The notes: generated from the sequence alone by a model not told the origin. A stretch of DNA of 64,000 bases from an uncultured Anaerobiospirillum sp. (GCA_944390115.1 CALXOW010000002.1:52770-116769), one strand, 5' to 3'. Shown: positions 52,380 to 61,750, counted from the first letter of the stretch. A program made the numbers and translations.

Positions 52380-53090
52380 TCTAGCATCTAGATGTGCTAA
52401 TCTAATTTAACAATGTATCTTGAAAATAGATTCAGCGCATGTCGATACTGGGCTTGATCCTGATGACCACGCCGTTTTCTGATGGTTCTTAAAACATCAG
52501 CTGTATCTATTTTACACCATGACAATAAAACCAGAGTTGCACCGTTATAGTGCGCAATTGTCCGACAAGTTAAATCTAGAGTTGTGAGCCATCTGCCCAA
52601 GATCAGATCAGGACTCTGATCATGAACTGCAAACGGTTGCAGTGGGCGCGTATCTTTGCCCAAAGTGCCGCAGCGGCCCTCGCACCGCAGGTACTAAGGG
52701 GCAACCTTTGAGCTTAATCCTTTAAGTCAAGCCAGCTGGAAGCAAAGTGCCCGTAAGCGCAATTGGCCCCGCTCATTGGCATTACGCCCTGGGTACTTCA
52801 AAACTGATGTGCCGCTAAAAGCGACCACTCTCAGGAGCAGTCCGAGACCTCCACCAAGAGGAACCGACCGTGAGCAAGCGAGCAAGAGGACCGATCGCGA
52901 GCAAGAGGATTGATTGCGAGGAAGCGCGCAAGATGGAGTAACCCTGCGTGTCGTCTAGAGCAGTCGCCGTGCTTTGCCGCCTGATGCGACCTGATTTGCC
53001 GCTTAGGCCAAGGCCGCTGCAATGCGGCAAAATTGGGGCAAAATTTGGCGGCAAATGGCTTATTTATCGGTCTTAAGATGGGGAGATGCG

Positions 53091-53106
53091 TGGCATAACG
53101 CTTGCA
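53091..53106 (+). promoter_or_regulatory. Sigma-54 promoter upstream of flgJ
   Basis: TGGCATAACGCTTGCA matches the -24/-12 consensus (TGGCAC-N5-TTGCA), with GG and GC exactly 10 bases apart. It lies 169 bases before flgJ and fits control by the FlrA regulator encoded nearby. Confidence 0.75.
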
Positions 53107-53188
53107 CTTTTTGTAAGTTGGACTGTGCGGTGAGGGCGCAAGTTTGCGCGCACCAGTCCGTTAACTAGAGCAAATCGTGGGGCCCGAT

Positions 53189-53243
53189 GGCGTGGTGCCA
53201 TGATGAGCAAGGCGTGGTGCCATGATGAGAAAGGCGTGGTGCC
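53189..53243. repeat. 22-bp tandem repeat in the flgJ leader
   Basis: GGCGTGGTGCCATGATGAG plus three bases repeats at 53189, 53211 and 53233 (the last partial). It lies between the sigma-54 promoter and the flgJ start. Confidence 0.75.
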
Positions 53244-53274
53244 CTGTTAGGGGTGGTAGTAAAGGTTTTTTCCT

Positions 53275-54408
53275 ATGGATACGAGCTCTCCGGACATGCA
53301 AAAGGCTCAGGCTAGCTTAGGCCTGATTGCTGATACCCGTGGCTTAGACAAGCTGCGGCAAATGGGCCATGGTAGCAACAAGGAAAAGGCTCAGGCCCTG
53401 TACATGGCCGCGCAGCAATTTGAAGCTTTGCTGATGCAGTACTGGGTCGATGGCATGCGCTCAGCCAATGAAACGATCAATCCTGATTCGCCGCTGCGCA
53501 GCAAGTACTCAGGCTTTTTTGATGACATGCTCGCCCAGCAGCAGGTCGGTTCGATGGTGCAAGGCAATGGCACCGGCGGCGCGTCCGTTAACAAGAACTC
53601 GATCTCCTACCTTATCACCAAGCAATTTGCCTCGAGTTTAGGCGACGAGGGCAAGGCGCTATTAGCAGAATTAGAAGGTCGCCCTTACGATCCTAATGAG
53701 GGTACGCAGGCCGTTGAGGGCATGATGCCGCTCACGAAAGAGCAGGGCTATTTGCCGCTTGATCGCGATCAACGCGGTTATATGGCGCTGCAAGGTGAAG
53801 CCACTCCAGGCTTTATGCGCTATAGCGAAGCTGATCAACAGCGTGCGATCGCTCGTCCTTCGACTATGTATGCCAAGGCCAAGCACAATAACGCCAGCGT
53901 CGGCGCTTTAAGCGACCTCTACAGCTCGCTGCCTGATGTGCGCGAGATGCGCAGCTTCAAGTCTCCAGAGGACTTTGTGCAGAAGATGATGCCTTATGCC
54001 CGCAAGGCGGTAGAGGGCATCGGTATGAACCCACTCGTGTTAGTAGCGCAAGCGGCCCTGGAAACTGGTTGGGGTCAGCACGTGCCTGAGGGCAATAACT
54101 ATTACGGTATCAAGGCCGGTTCCTCGTGGCAGGGCCCAACCCAAGACCTTGATTCCCCAGAATTTGAACAAGGGGCCATGGTAACGCGCAATTCGCGCTT
54201 CAGAGCTTACCCATCGGTCTTAGAGTCCATGCAGGACTACGTCGCGCTGATTACTGGCAATGCGCGTTACGCTAAGGCAGCGACCAAGAGCTTCGATCCT
54301 GATACCTACTTCGATGAGATTCAGAAGGCAGGCTACGCCACGGATCCGCACTATGCTGCTAAGCTTAAAAACATTACGCGTCAGATCGCTTTTATGGCAT
54401 ATAAATAG
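53275..54408 (+). CDS. flgJ: Flagellar rod assembly protein/muramidase FlgJ
   Basis: Periplasmic rod-cap protein that cuts peptidoglycan for the growing flagellar rod. The 377-residue protein has the N-terminal rod-binding domain (about 30-125, QFEALLMQYWVDGMRSAN and YSGFFDDMLAQQ), a linker (about 125-215) and a C-terminal glucosaminidase domain (about 220-377) with the catalytic Glu in AALETGWGQ and NNYYGIKAG...FRAYPSVLESMQDYV. There is no canonical Shine-Dalgarno before the ATG (TTTTTTCCT), so translation may be weak. It is followed by flgK, in the usual order. Confidence 0.93.
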   Translation: MDTSSPDMQKAQASLGLIADTRGLDKLRQMGHGSNKEKAQALYMAAQQFEALLMQYWVDGMRSANETINPDSPLRSKYSGFFDDMLAQQQVGSMVQGNGTGGASVNKNSISYLITKQFASSLGDEGKALLAELEGRPYDPNEGTQAVEGMMPLTKEQGYLPLDRDQRGYMALQGEATPGFMRYSEADQQRAIARPSTMYAKAKHNNASVGALSDLYSSLPDVREMRSFKSPEDFVQKMMPYARKAVEGIGMNPLVLVAQAALETGWGQHVPEGNNYYGIKAGSSWQGPTQDLDSPEFEQGAMVTRNSRFRAYPSVLESMQDYVALITGNARYAKAATKSFDPDTYFDEIQKAGYATDPHYAAKLKNITRQIAFMAYK

Positions 54409-54658
54409 CATCCGATTGGGTGCACGATAGGGCCAAAATCAGGGTGCAAAGCTGATATTTATCGGATTGAGCTGGTGTGATCGCACGATCGGATAAAACG
54501 CGGTGGACGGCAAAAAACTTCCACCCCAGCGCCAGCTGCGAGCTCTCCTGCGAGAGCTCCCGTAGCGCTCACATGAGCGCTGAAGCTCAGCTGAAATGCG
54601 GCTGAAGCGGCAGCTTGCCCCATGCGGCTGATGTCATGTTGTTGTAGGAATTTAGGCA
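54409..54658. other. flgJ-flgK intergenic with two perfect hairpins
   Basis: GAGCTCTC-CTGC-GAGAGCTC at 54540-54559 and AGCGCTCA-CA-TGAGCGCT at 54564-54581 lie side by side in the gap between flgJ and flgK. No T run follows, so they may be processing or stabilising structures rather than terminators. Confidence 0.5.
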
Positions 54659-56794
54659 ATGCTCGATTTGTTACAGACTGGTAAGTACGGCGTGCTTACC
54701 CAGCAGAAGTTGCTCAACACAACTTCCAATAACATTACCAACGTCAACACGGAAGGCTACGTCCGCCAAGAGACCGTAGTCTATACCAGTGCCCTTGAAT
54801 GGGGCATTGGCGAGACCATCACCCGCCGTCTGTACGATAAGTACACCCAGCGCGAGATGTTCCGCGACCAAGGTAACGTCGGCTTCTACGATGCATATGC
54901 CACCGGTCTTAACACCGTTGATAAGCTCTTATCGAGCAAAGACACTTCGATGGCCACGCAGTTAGACAATCTCTTCTCTTCAATGGAAGAGTCGGTGCAC
55001 AACACCACCTCGACTGCCTATCGCCAAGAGCTGCTCACCCAGCTTCAGACCACAGTAGACCGCTACAACACCTTAAACTACAACATCAAGAACGAGCTCA
55101 CCGACATCAACAACAAGATCTCCGATAGCGCCACCAGCATCAATGACTTGGTGGAAGCCTTCTACGAGGTCAACCGCAGCGTGCGCAACTTAAGTGACCG
55201 TGCCGCACAAACCGATGTGGGCTTACAGCTTTATGACAAGCGTGACATGATCGTAAATCAGCTCTCGGAGTTAGTTGATGTCAACTTAACCGTAGAGCCT
55301 GATGGCGCTTACAGTCTGTACTTAGGCAACGGCCAGCTCTTAGCTAACGCCGATACCTATGCTCAGATCAAAGTGGTTAAAGATGAAGCTGATAACACCA
55401 AGCGCTCCTTAAACTTAGTGTTTGAGGTACCGGCCCATACTGAACTCAAGATGGGCGACTCGGCGTGGGGCGGCAAGATTGGTGGTTACTTAGCAGCCTC
55501 TAACGAAATGCGTCAAGCCATGCGCGAGTTAGGTCAAAGCGCCTTGGCTTTAGCTGACGCCTTAAACGTCCAAAACAAGGGTGGTATCACCTTAGAGGGC
55601 ACCAAGGGCGGTGACCTCTTCAAGATTCCTCAGCCAGTCGCAGGCGTACGCGTCAATGGTGCAGACGACATGGCGATGCAGCTCACCTTCAACGAAGGTG
55701 AGGGCTCGGACATCCGCAACTGCGACTACCGTGTCCTTTGGGTTAACGATACAGATGGCGATCCGCAAGCACGTGTCTTCATGGTTGATGCCGATGGCAA
55801 CGAGACCGAGATTGATCCGAATACTATCCATCAAACCAGAGATGCTGATGGCAACTTAATTGTTGTACCTGAAGGGCATGGCATTACCTTCAATTTCGGC
55901 AAAAATGTTTTTGACAACGATTTAGCTAATGCCCGTGCCGAGTTTAAGGTGCAGCCAACCCTGAACGCTGCTTTCGACCTTAAGGCCAACATCACTAAGC
56001 CAGAAGATTTCGCCTTTGCCTCTGCTATTCGTGTCAGCGGTGATCAGGTGGTGGATGGTAACGCAGTCCCAAGTCTCGAGGGCGTCTTTATGACGGGCCC
56101 AGATATGGGTATTGATATCGATCCGGCTACGGGCAAACCACAGTTTACGACCAACCCTCCAGCACCTTGCTATGTGCGTTTTGAGGGCGATCCTGAAACG
56201 GGCAGCTACGTCATTTATGGTCCTGAAGTCAATGCTGCTGGAGAAATTGTTACCGACGCCGAAGGTAATGTGGTCGTTGATTTTGACAATCCTTTAGGTT
56301 CAGCCCCAGCATCATGCAATGGTGTTGATATCTTTGCCAACACGCGTTGGAATAATCCGGATACTCAAACAGCAGCTGACACCAATGGCTATCCTGGCTA
56401 TGAGGTTAGCTTCAAGGGTACCGTCAAGAATGGCTCGTCCTTTAAGATCGAGATCAATACCGACGGCTACAACGACAACACCAACGGCAACTTGATGGCG
56501 GGCATCAAGCAAGAAGGCATTGTCTTTAGTACTGATAGCGTCCGTAATAGCATCACCGAAGATTACGCTGACATGGTTTCGGCCTTAGGTTCGGCCGTGA
56601 TGTCAGCTAATACCGATTTAAAGGCAGCACAAGCCAAGTGCGAGCAGAGCCAAAACCTCTTCTCGTCGACGGCGGGCGTCAACCTCGATGAGGAAGCGGC
56701 GAACCTGATTCGCTACCAGCAATCGTACTCAGCCTGCGCTCGTATTATTAGTGCCTCGCAAACCATCTTTGATGCGTTGATTAGTGCTATCTAA
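54659..56794 (+). CDS. flgK: Flagellar hook-associated protein 1 (FlgK)
   Basis: Forms the first hook-filament junction ring. The 711-residue protein has the N-terminal axial motif (LLNTTSNNITNVNTEGYVRQETV, residues about 18-40), a large variable middle and the C-terminal motif (GVNLDEEAANLIRYQQSYSACARIISA), which pair as a coiled coil in axial proteins. AGGAA eight bases before the ATG supports the start. It is 21 bases upstream of the first flgL and surely in the same operon. Longer than E. coli FlgK (547), with the extra length in the exposed middle. Confidence 0.94.
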   Translation: MLDLLQTGKYGVLTQQKLLNTTSNNITNVNTEGYVRQETVVYTSALEWGIGETITRRLYDKYTQREMFRDQGNVGFYDAYATGLNTVDKLLSSKDTSMATQLDNLFSSMEESVHNTTSTAYRQELLTQLQTTVDRYNTLNYNIKNELTDINNKISDSATSINDLVEAFYEVNRSVRNLSDRAAQTDVGLQLYDKRDMIVNQLSELVDVNLTVEPDGAYSLYLGNGQLLANADTYAQIKVVKDEADNTKRSLNLVFEVPAHTELKMGDSAWGGKIGGYLAASNEMRQAMRELGQSALALADALNVQNKGGITLEGTKGGDLFKIPQPVAGVRVNGADDMAMQLTFNEGEGSDIRNCDYRVLWVNDTDGDPQARVFMVDADGNETEIDPNTIHQTRDADGNLIVVPEGHGITFNFGKNVFDNDLANARAEFKVQPTLNAAFDLKANITKPEDFAFASAIRVSGDQVVDGNAVPSLEGVFMTGPDMGIDIDPATGKPQFTTNPPAPCYVRFEGDPETGSYVIYGPEVNAAGEIVTDAEGNVVVDFDNPLGSAPASCNGVDIFANTRWNNPDTQTAADTNGYPGYEVSFKGTVKNGSSFKIEINTDGYNDNTNGNLMAGIKQEGIVFSTDSVRNSITEDYADMVSALGSAVMSANTDLKAAQAKCEQSQNLFSSTAGVNLDEEAANLIRYQQSYSACARIISASQTIFDALISAI

Positions 56795-56815
56795 CTGAGT
56801 CTGTAGGAGATCGTA

Positions 56816-58096
56816 ATGCGCATTTCAACTTCGATGCAGTACAACTCGCATCTGAATTACCTCCAGACGGCGAACACTAAAGTCGACCAAGCTTCGACCC
56901 AATACAATACTGGTTTGAAGTTCCAGACCGCTGGTGAAGATCCAGGTGGCATGGCCGCTAAGATCAAGTATCAGGCTGATATCACTGCCTACGAGCGCTA
57001 TGGCGACAACGCCAAGGTGGTCTCTGATGCCTTAGACCAAGAGGAAACCGCCTTAGGTCAGATCTGGGATGTGATGTCGAGCATCCAGACTCGTCTCATC
57101 CAGGCTATCAACGGCACCTTAGATGATGGTTCGCGTCAAGCCTTAGCCGAGGACATCAAGCAATCGCGCGATCAGCTCTACAGCTTGATGAACACCAAGA
57201 ACGCCGAAGGCGAGTACATCTTCTCGGGCGCTCAGTCGGACATCCCAACTTACACCGTAACCTCAGATGGTAACTACATCTGCAACGCTGATGGTTCGAC
57301 CAAGAACGTCAACGTCTCGCCGACCATCACCGTCCAGACCACCGACTCAGGTCTCAATATCTTCGAAAACGTGATGTACGCCTACGACATCGAAGGGGTA
57401 GATCTGATTGATCGTAGAAACAATACTTCGGCTGGTTCGCCCCTGTACACGATTTCGGACTACGACCAATTTAATGCGTTCTTTGGTGACCACTTTGACT
57501 ACGGTACGGGCGGTACCAGCGCCGCAAGCAACGTCAACAGCTTCAGCATTGTGTTCCACGATGGTGGTACGTTTGATCTGCGTGATCTTAACGGTGACAC
57601 TATCGCGTCAGGTGAGGTTGTCGATGGTAAGGTCGAAGTTAATGGCATGGAGTTCACTCTGCCAGATGGCTTCACTCCAACCGATAATTACCGCATTGAC
57701 TTTACCCTGCAGCAGCCTGAGCAAGGCAACATCCTCAATAAGCTGACCGAGATCGTCAACAAGCTCTCGCTGCCAAAAGATGAGTGGGATAACATCAATC
57801 AGAGCACTTCAAGCTTGACCCACGATTTAGCTGAGATGCAGCAGAACATCGAACTTGCCAAGAAGCAGGTCGATACCTATCGCGGTATGGTCGGTGCCCG
57901 TGGCGCTAACATCGATGCTATTATCCAGTCGGACGAGTCCTTAACCGATATCAAGAAGGAAGCTAAGGCCAACGTCTCGGAGATGGACGCCTTTGAGGCG
58001 GTCTCGAACTTGTTAGTCGCGCAAAACGCGCTGCAAGTGGCCCAGCAGTCTTACAACTTGGTCCACTCGACCACCTTATTTGATTACATGAGATAA
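56816..58096 (+). CDS. flgL: Flagellar hook-associated protein 3 (FlgL), copy 1
   Basis: Second junction protein between hook and filament, flagellin-like. 426 residues. The N-terminus MRISTSMQYNSHLNYLQTAN and C-terminus NLLVAQNALQVAQQSYNLV are the paired axial helices. Residues 1-191 and about 303-426 are nearly identical to the next gene (58213-59538), including at the DNA level, while 192-302 are different. AGGAGA before the ATG decides the start. A terminator follows, so copy 2 probably has its own transcript or relies on read-through. Confidence 0.93.
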   Translation: MRISTSMQYNSHLNYLQTANTKVDQASTQYNTGLKFQTAGEDPGGMAAKIKYQADITAYERYGDNAKVVSDALDQEETALGQIWDVMSSIQTRLIQAINGTLDDGSRQALAEDIKQSRDQLYSLMNTKNAEGEYIFSGAQSDIPTYTVTSDGNYICNADGSTKNVNVSPTITVQTTDSGLNIFENVMYAYDIEGVDLIDRRNNTSAGSPLYTISDYDQFNAFFGDHFDYGTGGTSAASNVNSFSIVFHDGGTFDLRDLNGDTIASGEVVDGKVEVNGMEFTLPDGFTPTDNYRIDFTLQQPEQGNILNKLTEIVNKLSLPKDEWDNINQSTSSLTHDLAEMQQNIELAKKQVDTYRGMVGARGANIDAIIQSDESLTDIKKEAKANVSEMDAFEAVSNLLVAQNALQVAQQSYNLVHSTTLFDYMR

Positions 58097-58111
58097 CGGC
58101 TTGGCCGTTAA

Positions 58112-58144
58112 GAAAAAGGGCGGACTGCGGTTCGCCTTTTTTGT
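58112..58144 (+). terminator. Terminator after flgL copy 1
   Basis: AAAAAGGGCG...CGCCTTTTTT stem-loop right after the stop. The very similar terminator behind copy 2 suggests that gene and terminator were duplicated together. Confidence 0.8.
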
Positions 58145-58212
58145 ACTAGGCAGCGGCGCTATCTAGTGCTCAGTTTGCCGCTCACAAGCTCTAACGTCTG
58201 CAAGGAGTTTCT

Positions 58213-59538
58213 ATGCGCGTTTCCACTTCCATGCAATACCAGTCGCACCTCAATTACTTGCAGACTGCGAACACCAAGGTTGACCAAGCCTCGACCCAAT
58301 ACAATACTGGTTTGAAGTTCCAGACCGCTGGGCAAGACCCAGGCGGTATGGCCGCTAAGATCAAGTACCAGGCTGATATCACCGCCTACGAGCGCTATGG
58401 CGACAATGCCAAGGTGGTCTCCGATGCCTTAGACCAAGAGGAAACCGCCTTAGGTCAGATCTGGGATGTGATGTCGAGCATCCAGACCCGCCTCATCCAG
58501 GCTATCAACGGCACCTTAGATGATGGTTCGCGTCAAGCCTTAGCCGAGGACATCAAGCAGTCGCGTGACCAGCTCTACAGCTTGATGAACACCAAGAACG
58601 CCGAAGGCGAGTACATCTTCTCGGGCGCTCAGTCGGACATCCCAACTTACACCGTAACCTCAGATGGTAACTACATCTGCAACGCTGATGGTTCGACCAA
58701 GAACGTCAACGTCTCACCGACTATCACCGTCCAGACTACCGACTCGGGCCTCAATATCTTCGAGAACGTGATGTATGCCTATGACTTTGTCGTTCGAGGT
58801 GCAAGTGGACCAAGCGATGTGTCTGGTAATTATACTGGTGAGTTCACTGTATCTGATTACGATCAATTCAATGCCTTTTTCAAAGATGAATTCAAATATG
58901 GCACTGGTGGTGAGGCTGCACCAGGTACCGATAATGGCTATGTGGTGCTGATCAATGGTGATGGTACCTTTGAGTTGCATGATGGCGATGAAATGCGACC
59001 GGGCAGCTTAGTTGCCGAAGGTGAAATTAAGGACAATAAGATCGAAGTCATGGGCATGTCTTTTACCCTGCCTAACGATTACGAGCTACCTAGTGGTTTT
59101 GATCCTAATGATCCTACTTCTCCTAAAGTTGACTCAATTGTGCTGGAGTTAGAGCAGCCAAGCCAAGGTAACATCCTCAATAAGCTGACAGAGATCGTTA
59201 ACAAGCTCTCACTGCCACAGGATGAGTGGGACAGCATCAACCAGAGCACTTCAAGCCTGACCCATGACTTGGCCGAGATGCAGCAGAACATTGAGCTGGC
59301 CAAGAAGCAGGTCGATACTTATCGCGGTATGGTCGGTGCCCGTGGCGCTAACATCGACGCGATCATCCAGTCAGACGAGTCCTTAACCGATATCAAGAAG
59401 GAAGCTAAGGCCAACGTCTCGGAGATGGATGCCTTTGAGGCGGTCTCGAACCTGTTGGTAGCGCAAAACGCGCTGCAAGTGGCCCAGCAGTCGTACAACT
59501 TGGTTCACTCGACCACTCTATTTGACTACATGCGCTAG
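58213..59538 (+). CDS. flgL: Flagellar hook-associated protein 3 (FlgL), copy 2
   Basis: A tandem paralogue of the preceding gene. 441 residues. Residues 1-191 differ from copy 1 at only three positions (I3V, N10Q, E41Q), and the last 125 residues are almost identical. The middle (192 to about 315) diverges strongly in sequence and length, where the exposed domain of FlgL lies. AAGGAG before the ATG supports the start. Two conserved flanks around a variable centre would allow recombination or gene conversion between the copies. Confidence 0.93.
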   Translation: MRVSTSMQYQSHLNYLQTANTKVDQASTQYNTGLKFQTAGQDPGGMAAKIKYQADITAYERYGDNAKVVSDALDQEETALGQIWDVMSSIQTRLIQAINGTLDDGSRQALAEDIKQSRDQLYSLMNTKNAEGEYIFSGAQSDIPTYTVTSDGNYICNADGSTKNVNVSPTITVQTTDSGLNIFENVMYAYDFVVRGASGPSDVSGNYTGEFTVSDYDQFNAFFKDEFKYGTGGEAAPGTDNGYVVLINGDGTFELHDGDEMRPGSLVAEGEIKDNKIEVMGMSFTLPNDYELPSGFDPNDPTSPKVDSIVLELEQPSQGNILNKLTEIVNKLSLPQDEWDSINQSTSSLTHDLAEMQQNIELAKKQVDTYRGMVGARGANIDAIIQSDESLTDIKKEAKANVSEMDAFEAVSNLLVAQNALQVAQQSYNLVHSTTLFDYMR

Positions 59539-59557
59539 TCTGGTTTTGAGCTAGGGT

Positions 59558-59590
59558 GAAAAAGGGCGAACTTTAGGTTCGCCTTTTTTA
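59558..59590 (+). terminator. Terminator after flgL copy 2
   Basis: AAAAAGGGCGAAC, a short loop and GTTCGCCTTTTTT, with one bulged base, 20 bases after the stop. Confidence 0.8.
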
Positions 59591-60159
59591 TCGGCACGAT
59601 GGTATATAGGCTCAAGTGAGATTACGCAAGGATGTTGGAGCTTGCTGTGCTAACTATGATGAATAAGCCATTTTCAAGGCTTGGGGGTCAAGAAATCCGG
59701 GCTCTTTCCGATATATAACAATGAGAGTGAGCGCATTTTGCGATCTAATGTGCGATCTCGCTTGCGATCGTGTTGGCGGTAATCGCCGCGATCCTTTGTT
59801 AGAAATTACCAGTTTCAACTGTTTGAATGAGCCGTGAGGCTCGAATGAACCAAAGCTCAGGAGAGAAGCTGCCAAGAGCGCTTGGCAGAAGATCTTTCGG
59901 ATAGAGTGCACCTGTAAGCTTGCTTTGCTTTTGCTTGCAGTGGGGTGCGACGCAGCGGAAAGTTTCTTTGTTCTCTTTTGGGAGGCGGTTTGAGTGCTGT
60001 GTCTTGGGCGATACCCTGGGCCCAGGCGCGAAATTGGGAAGTAGTGTAGTGCTGCAAACAGCCTTGATTTGGCTTACACCAGCAAAACAAGCGGACTAGT
60101 CCTAAGTCCTAGTCTTCTTGGGTGTGAAGCCTTCAAAGGGTACCCAAGGAGAGTTAGAA
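59591..60159. other. Non-coding stretch upstream of flaG
   Basis: No gene supported. An 85-residue minus frame (59654-59911) starts with a signal-like stretch but has no ribosome site and a basic low-complexity end. The ribosome site of flaG is AAGGAG at 60146-60151. No clear sigma-54 or sigma-28 promoter was found. Confidence 0.45.
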
Positions 60160-60831
60160 ATGGATATCGGAAGTGTATTTAAGTCAGACAGGGATTTAGT
60201 TGAGCGCAGTGCCGCCCTGCGTGCTAATAATGACCTTAAACGCGCTCTAGATGCCCCCAGCGCTGAGTCGGTTACTTCCAGTGCTGCATCCCTGAGCGCT
60301 AACTCAGTGGTACAGACTCATCCTGCGGACAACCGTAATACTGCTTCTAGTGCGCCTCAGGCGGTGAAGCCGGACGACATCAAAGAGCCTGTGTGGAAGA
60401 AAGAGTCGTTTGTCGCCCAGGTATCCATTCGTAATAGTTTCATCAACGAAGAAAGCGAGCTGGCTCAAGAGCTGCGCCAACAAAATGAGCGCGAAAAGGC
60501 TCAAGCGCAAGAAGAGCGCCGCCAAGAGGCGTTAGAAAACGCCAAGGAAGTGATCGCTTCCTTAAATCAAAAGCGCTTAGCCATCCGCTTTGACACGGCT
60601 GAGAAGTTTGATAACGCCAATGTGGTCAACATTGTTGACTCGGAAACAAGCGAAGTGTTGCGCCAAATCCCATCAGATGAAATCCTGCGGGTGCGTGCGG
60701 CGGTTCAAGCTTATGAGCAGCGCTTAGCTCATGACGATATGATGACCGATCCGTCGCTTAAGGCTAAAGGCGTCGATACGGCAGGCGTTAATGAAGACCT
60801 GCGTGGTGTCGTGATCGACTTTGAAGCTTAG
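60160..60831 (+). CDS. flaG: FlaG-family flagellar protein
   Basis: A 223-residue protein whose C-terminal part (about 145-195) has the FlaG pattern: LAIRFDTAEKF...VVNIVDSETSEVLRQIPSDEIL. FlaG proteins influence filament length in polarly flagellated bacteria. Residues 1-145 are longer than usual, Ser/Ala-rich and then a predicted charged helix (LAQELRQQNEREKAQAQEE). ATG 60160 has AAGGAG eight bases upstream. It sits between flgL and fliS, as in Vibrio and Aeromonas, although fliC and fliD are absent here. Confidence 0.85.
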   Translation: MDIGSVFKSDRDLVERSAALRANNDLKRALDAPSAESVTSSAASLSANSVVQTHPADNRNTASSAPQAVKPDDIKEPVWKKESFVAQVSIRNSFINEESELAQELRQQNEREKAQAQEERRQEALENAKEVIASLNQKRLAIRFDTAEKFDNANVVNIVDSETSEVLRQIPSDEILRVRAAVQAYEQRLAHDDMMTDPSLKAKGVDTAGVNEDLRGVVIDFEA

Positions 60832-60851
60832 AAACCGATTTGTTTGGGCAC

Positions 60852-60890
60852 AAGGTCTAGGCGCGCTGGCGTCTAGGCCTTTGTTCTTTT
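60852..60890 (+). terminator. Possible terminator after flaG
   Basis: AAGGTCTAG (60852-60860) pairs with CTAGGCCTT (60873-60881), one wobble pair, followed by TGTTCTTTT. The rest of 60891-61142 holds a TATAAT box at 61053-61058 that may drive fliS. Confidence 0.5.
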
Positions 60891-61142
60891 CTGAGCCGGA
60901 TGAAAGTTCACGCCTGACTAAAAGTTGGTGCCTAGCTGAAAGTTCGCGCCTAGCTCCAAAGTTGGTGCGAGCTTTGCTCTAGCCAGCTTTTGGCGTAATG
61001 CCGTTCGGAAAAGAGAATAGGGGGCGCCCCAGAGCTGAGGCCACTGGCCTGTTATAATAATGTTGGCTCTAGGTTTAATCGCGCCAAGCGCAGCAGCAGG
61101 GTGTCACTGTGCTGTGGGCTGCCTTGTTTATAGGAGAATAAG

Positions 61143-61619
61143 ATGTACGGACGTAACCTTAAAGCTTACAATCGTACAAAGCTGGAAGCTGAGCTCCTCG
61201 TAGCTTCACCTCACCGTGTAACTCAAATGCTCTTTGAGGGTTTAATTGAGCGTTTAAACCAAGCTAAGGGCTATATCGAGACCAATGATTTTGCCAAGAA
61301 GTCGACCTTCATTGGTAAGGCCATCGGCATTATCAATGGTCTGCAAGGCTCAGTTGATCCTTCCTACGATCCTGAGTTAGGTGAGCGCATTATTGGCTTG
61401 TACGAGTACATGAAGGATCGCTTAAACGACGCCAATATCAATAACGATGTGGCTCCGATCAATGAGGTGATCAAGCTCATTACTCCAATCAAGGAAGCCT
61501 GGGACCAAATCCCTGAGGACATCCGCGACGAGCAGAACACCGCTATCACCAAGAAGTTTGAAGAGATTGACGCCGCTCAGCGTGAGCGCAATCGCAAGGG
61601 CTTTGCCTTCGGCCAGTAA
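61143..61619 (+). CDS. fliS: Flagellin export chaperone FliS
   Basis: Cytosolic chaperone that binds the flagellin C-terminus and prevents early polymerisation. The 158-residue four-helix protein starts with MYGRNLKAYNRTKLEAE, then ASPHRVTQMLFEGLIERLNQAKGYI, the conserved FliS core. AGGAG six bases before the ATG decides the start. A TATAAT box about 85 bases upstream may be its promoter. It is followed by a 20-bp minisatellite and a strong terminator. Confidence 0.92.
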   Translation: MYGRNLKAYNRTKLEAELLVASPHRVTQMLFEGLIERLNQAKGYIETNDFAKKSTFIGKAIGIINGLQGSVDPSYDPELGERIIGLYEYMKDRLNDANINNDVAPINEVIKLITPIKEAWDQIPEDIRDEQNTAITKKFEEIDAAQRERNRKGFAFGQ

Positions 61620-61650
61620 AGCTGGGCTAGCGACCAGTAGGGCCGAACTA

Positions 61651-61750
61651 TCGGTCAATCGAGCCAGACCTCGGTCAATCGAGCCAAACCTCGGTCAATC
61701 TAGCTAAACTTCGGTCAATCGAGCCAAACCTCGGTCAATCTAGCTTGGAT
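61651..61750. repeat. 20-bp minisatellite, five copies, after fliS
   Basis: Five head-to-tail units of TCGGTCAATCGAGCCAAACC begin at 61651, 61671, 61691, 61711 and 61731, with units 3 and 5 sharing TCGGTCAATCTAGCT. No spacers separate them. Confidence 0.9.

Larger units (their letters stand above)
51152..53274. other. 2.1-kb non-coding gap between flrA and flgJ
   Basis: No gene could be supported. It holds palindromes CCGTAAACGTTTACGG (51629-51644), TTCTGTATACAGAA (52285-52298) and CTGTATACAG (52370-52379), a degenerate AGCAAGAGGACCGATCGCG-type repeat at about 52850-52925, a 22-bp repeat at 53189-53243 and a sigma-54 promoter at 53091-53106. An 88-residue minus frame at 52397-52663 has no recognisable match. 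The region may be decayed DNA or carry regulatory RNAs. Confidence 0.6.

Noticed and set aside
52397-52663. Minus-strand 88-residue gene or transposase fragment
   Set aside because: No ribosome site and no recognisable motif; its composition is unlike neighbouring genes.
59654-59911. Small exported protein on the minus strand
   Set aside because: A signal-like start, but a GTG start without a ribosome site and a basic, low-complexity remainder; it overlaps no conserved pattern.
61651-61750. Possible CRISPR array
   Set aside because: The 20-bp units are directly adjacent without spacers, and no cas genes are present.
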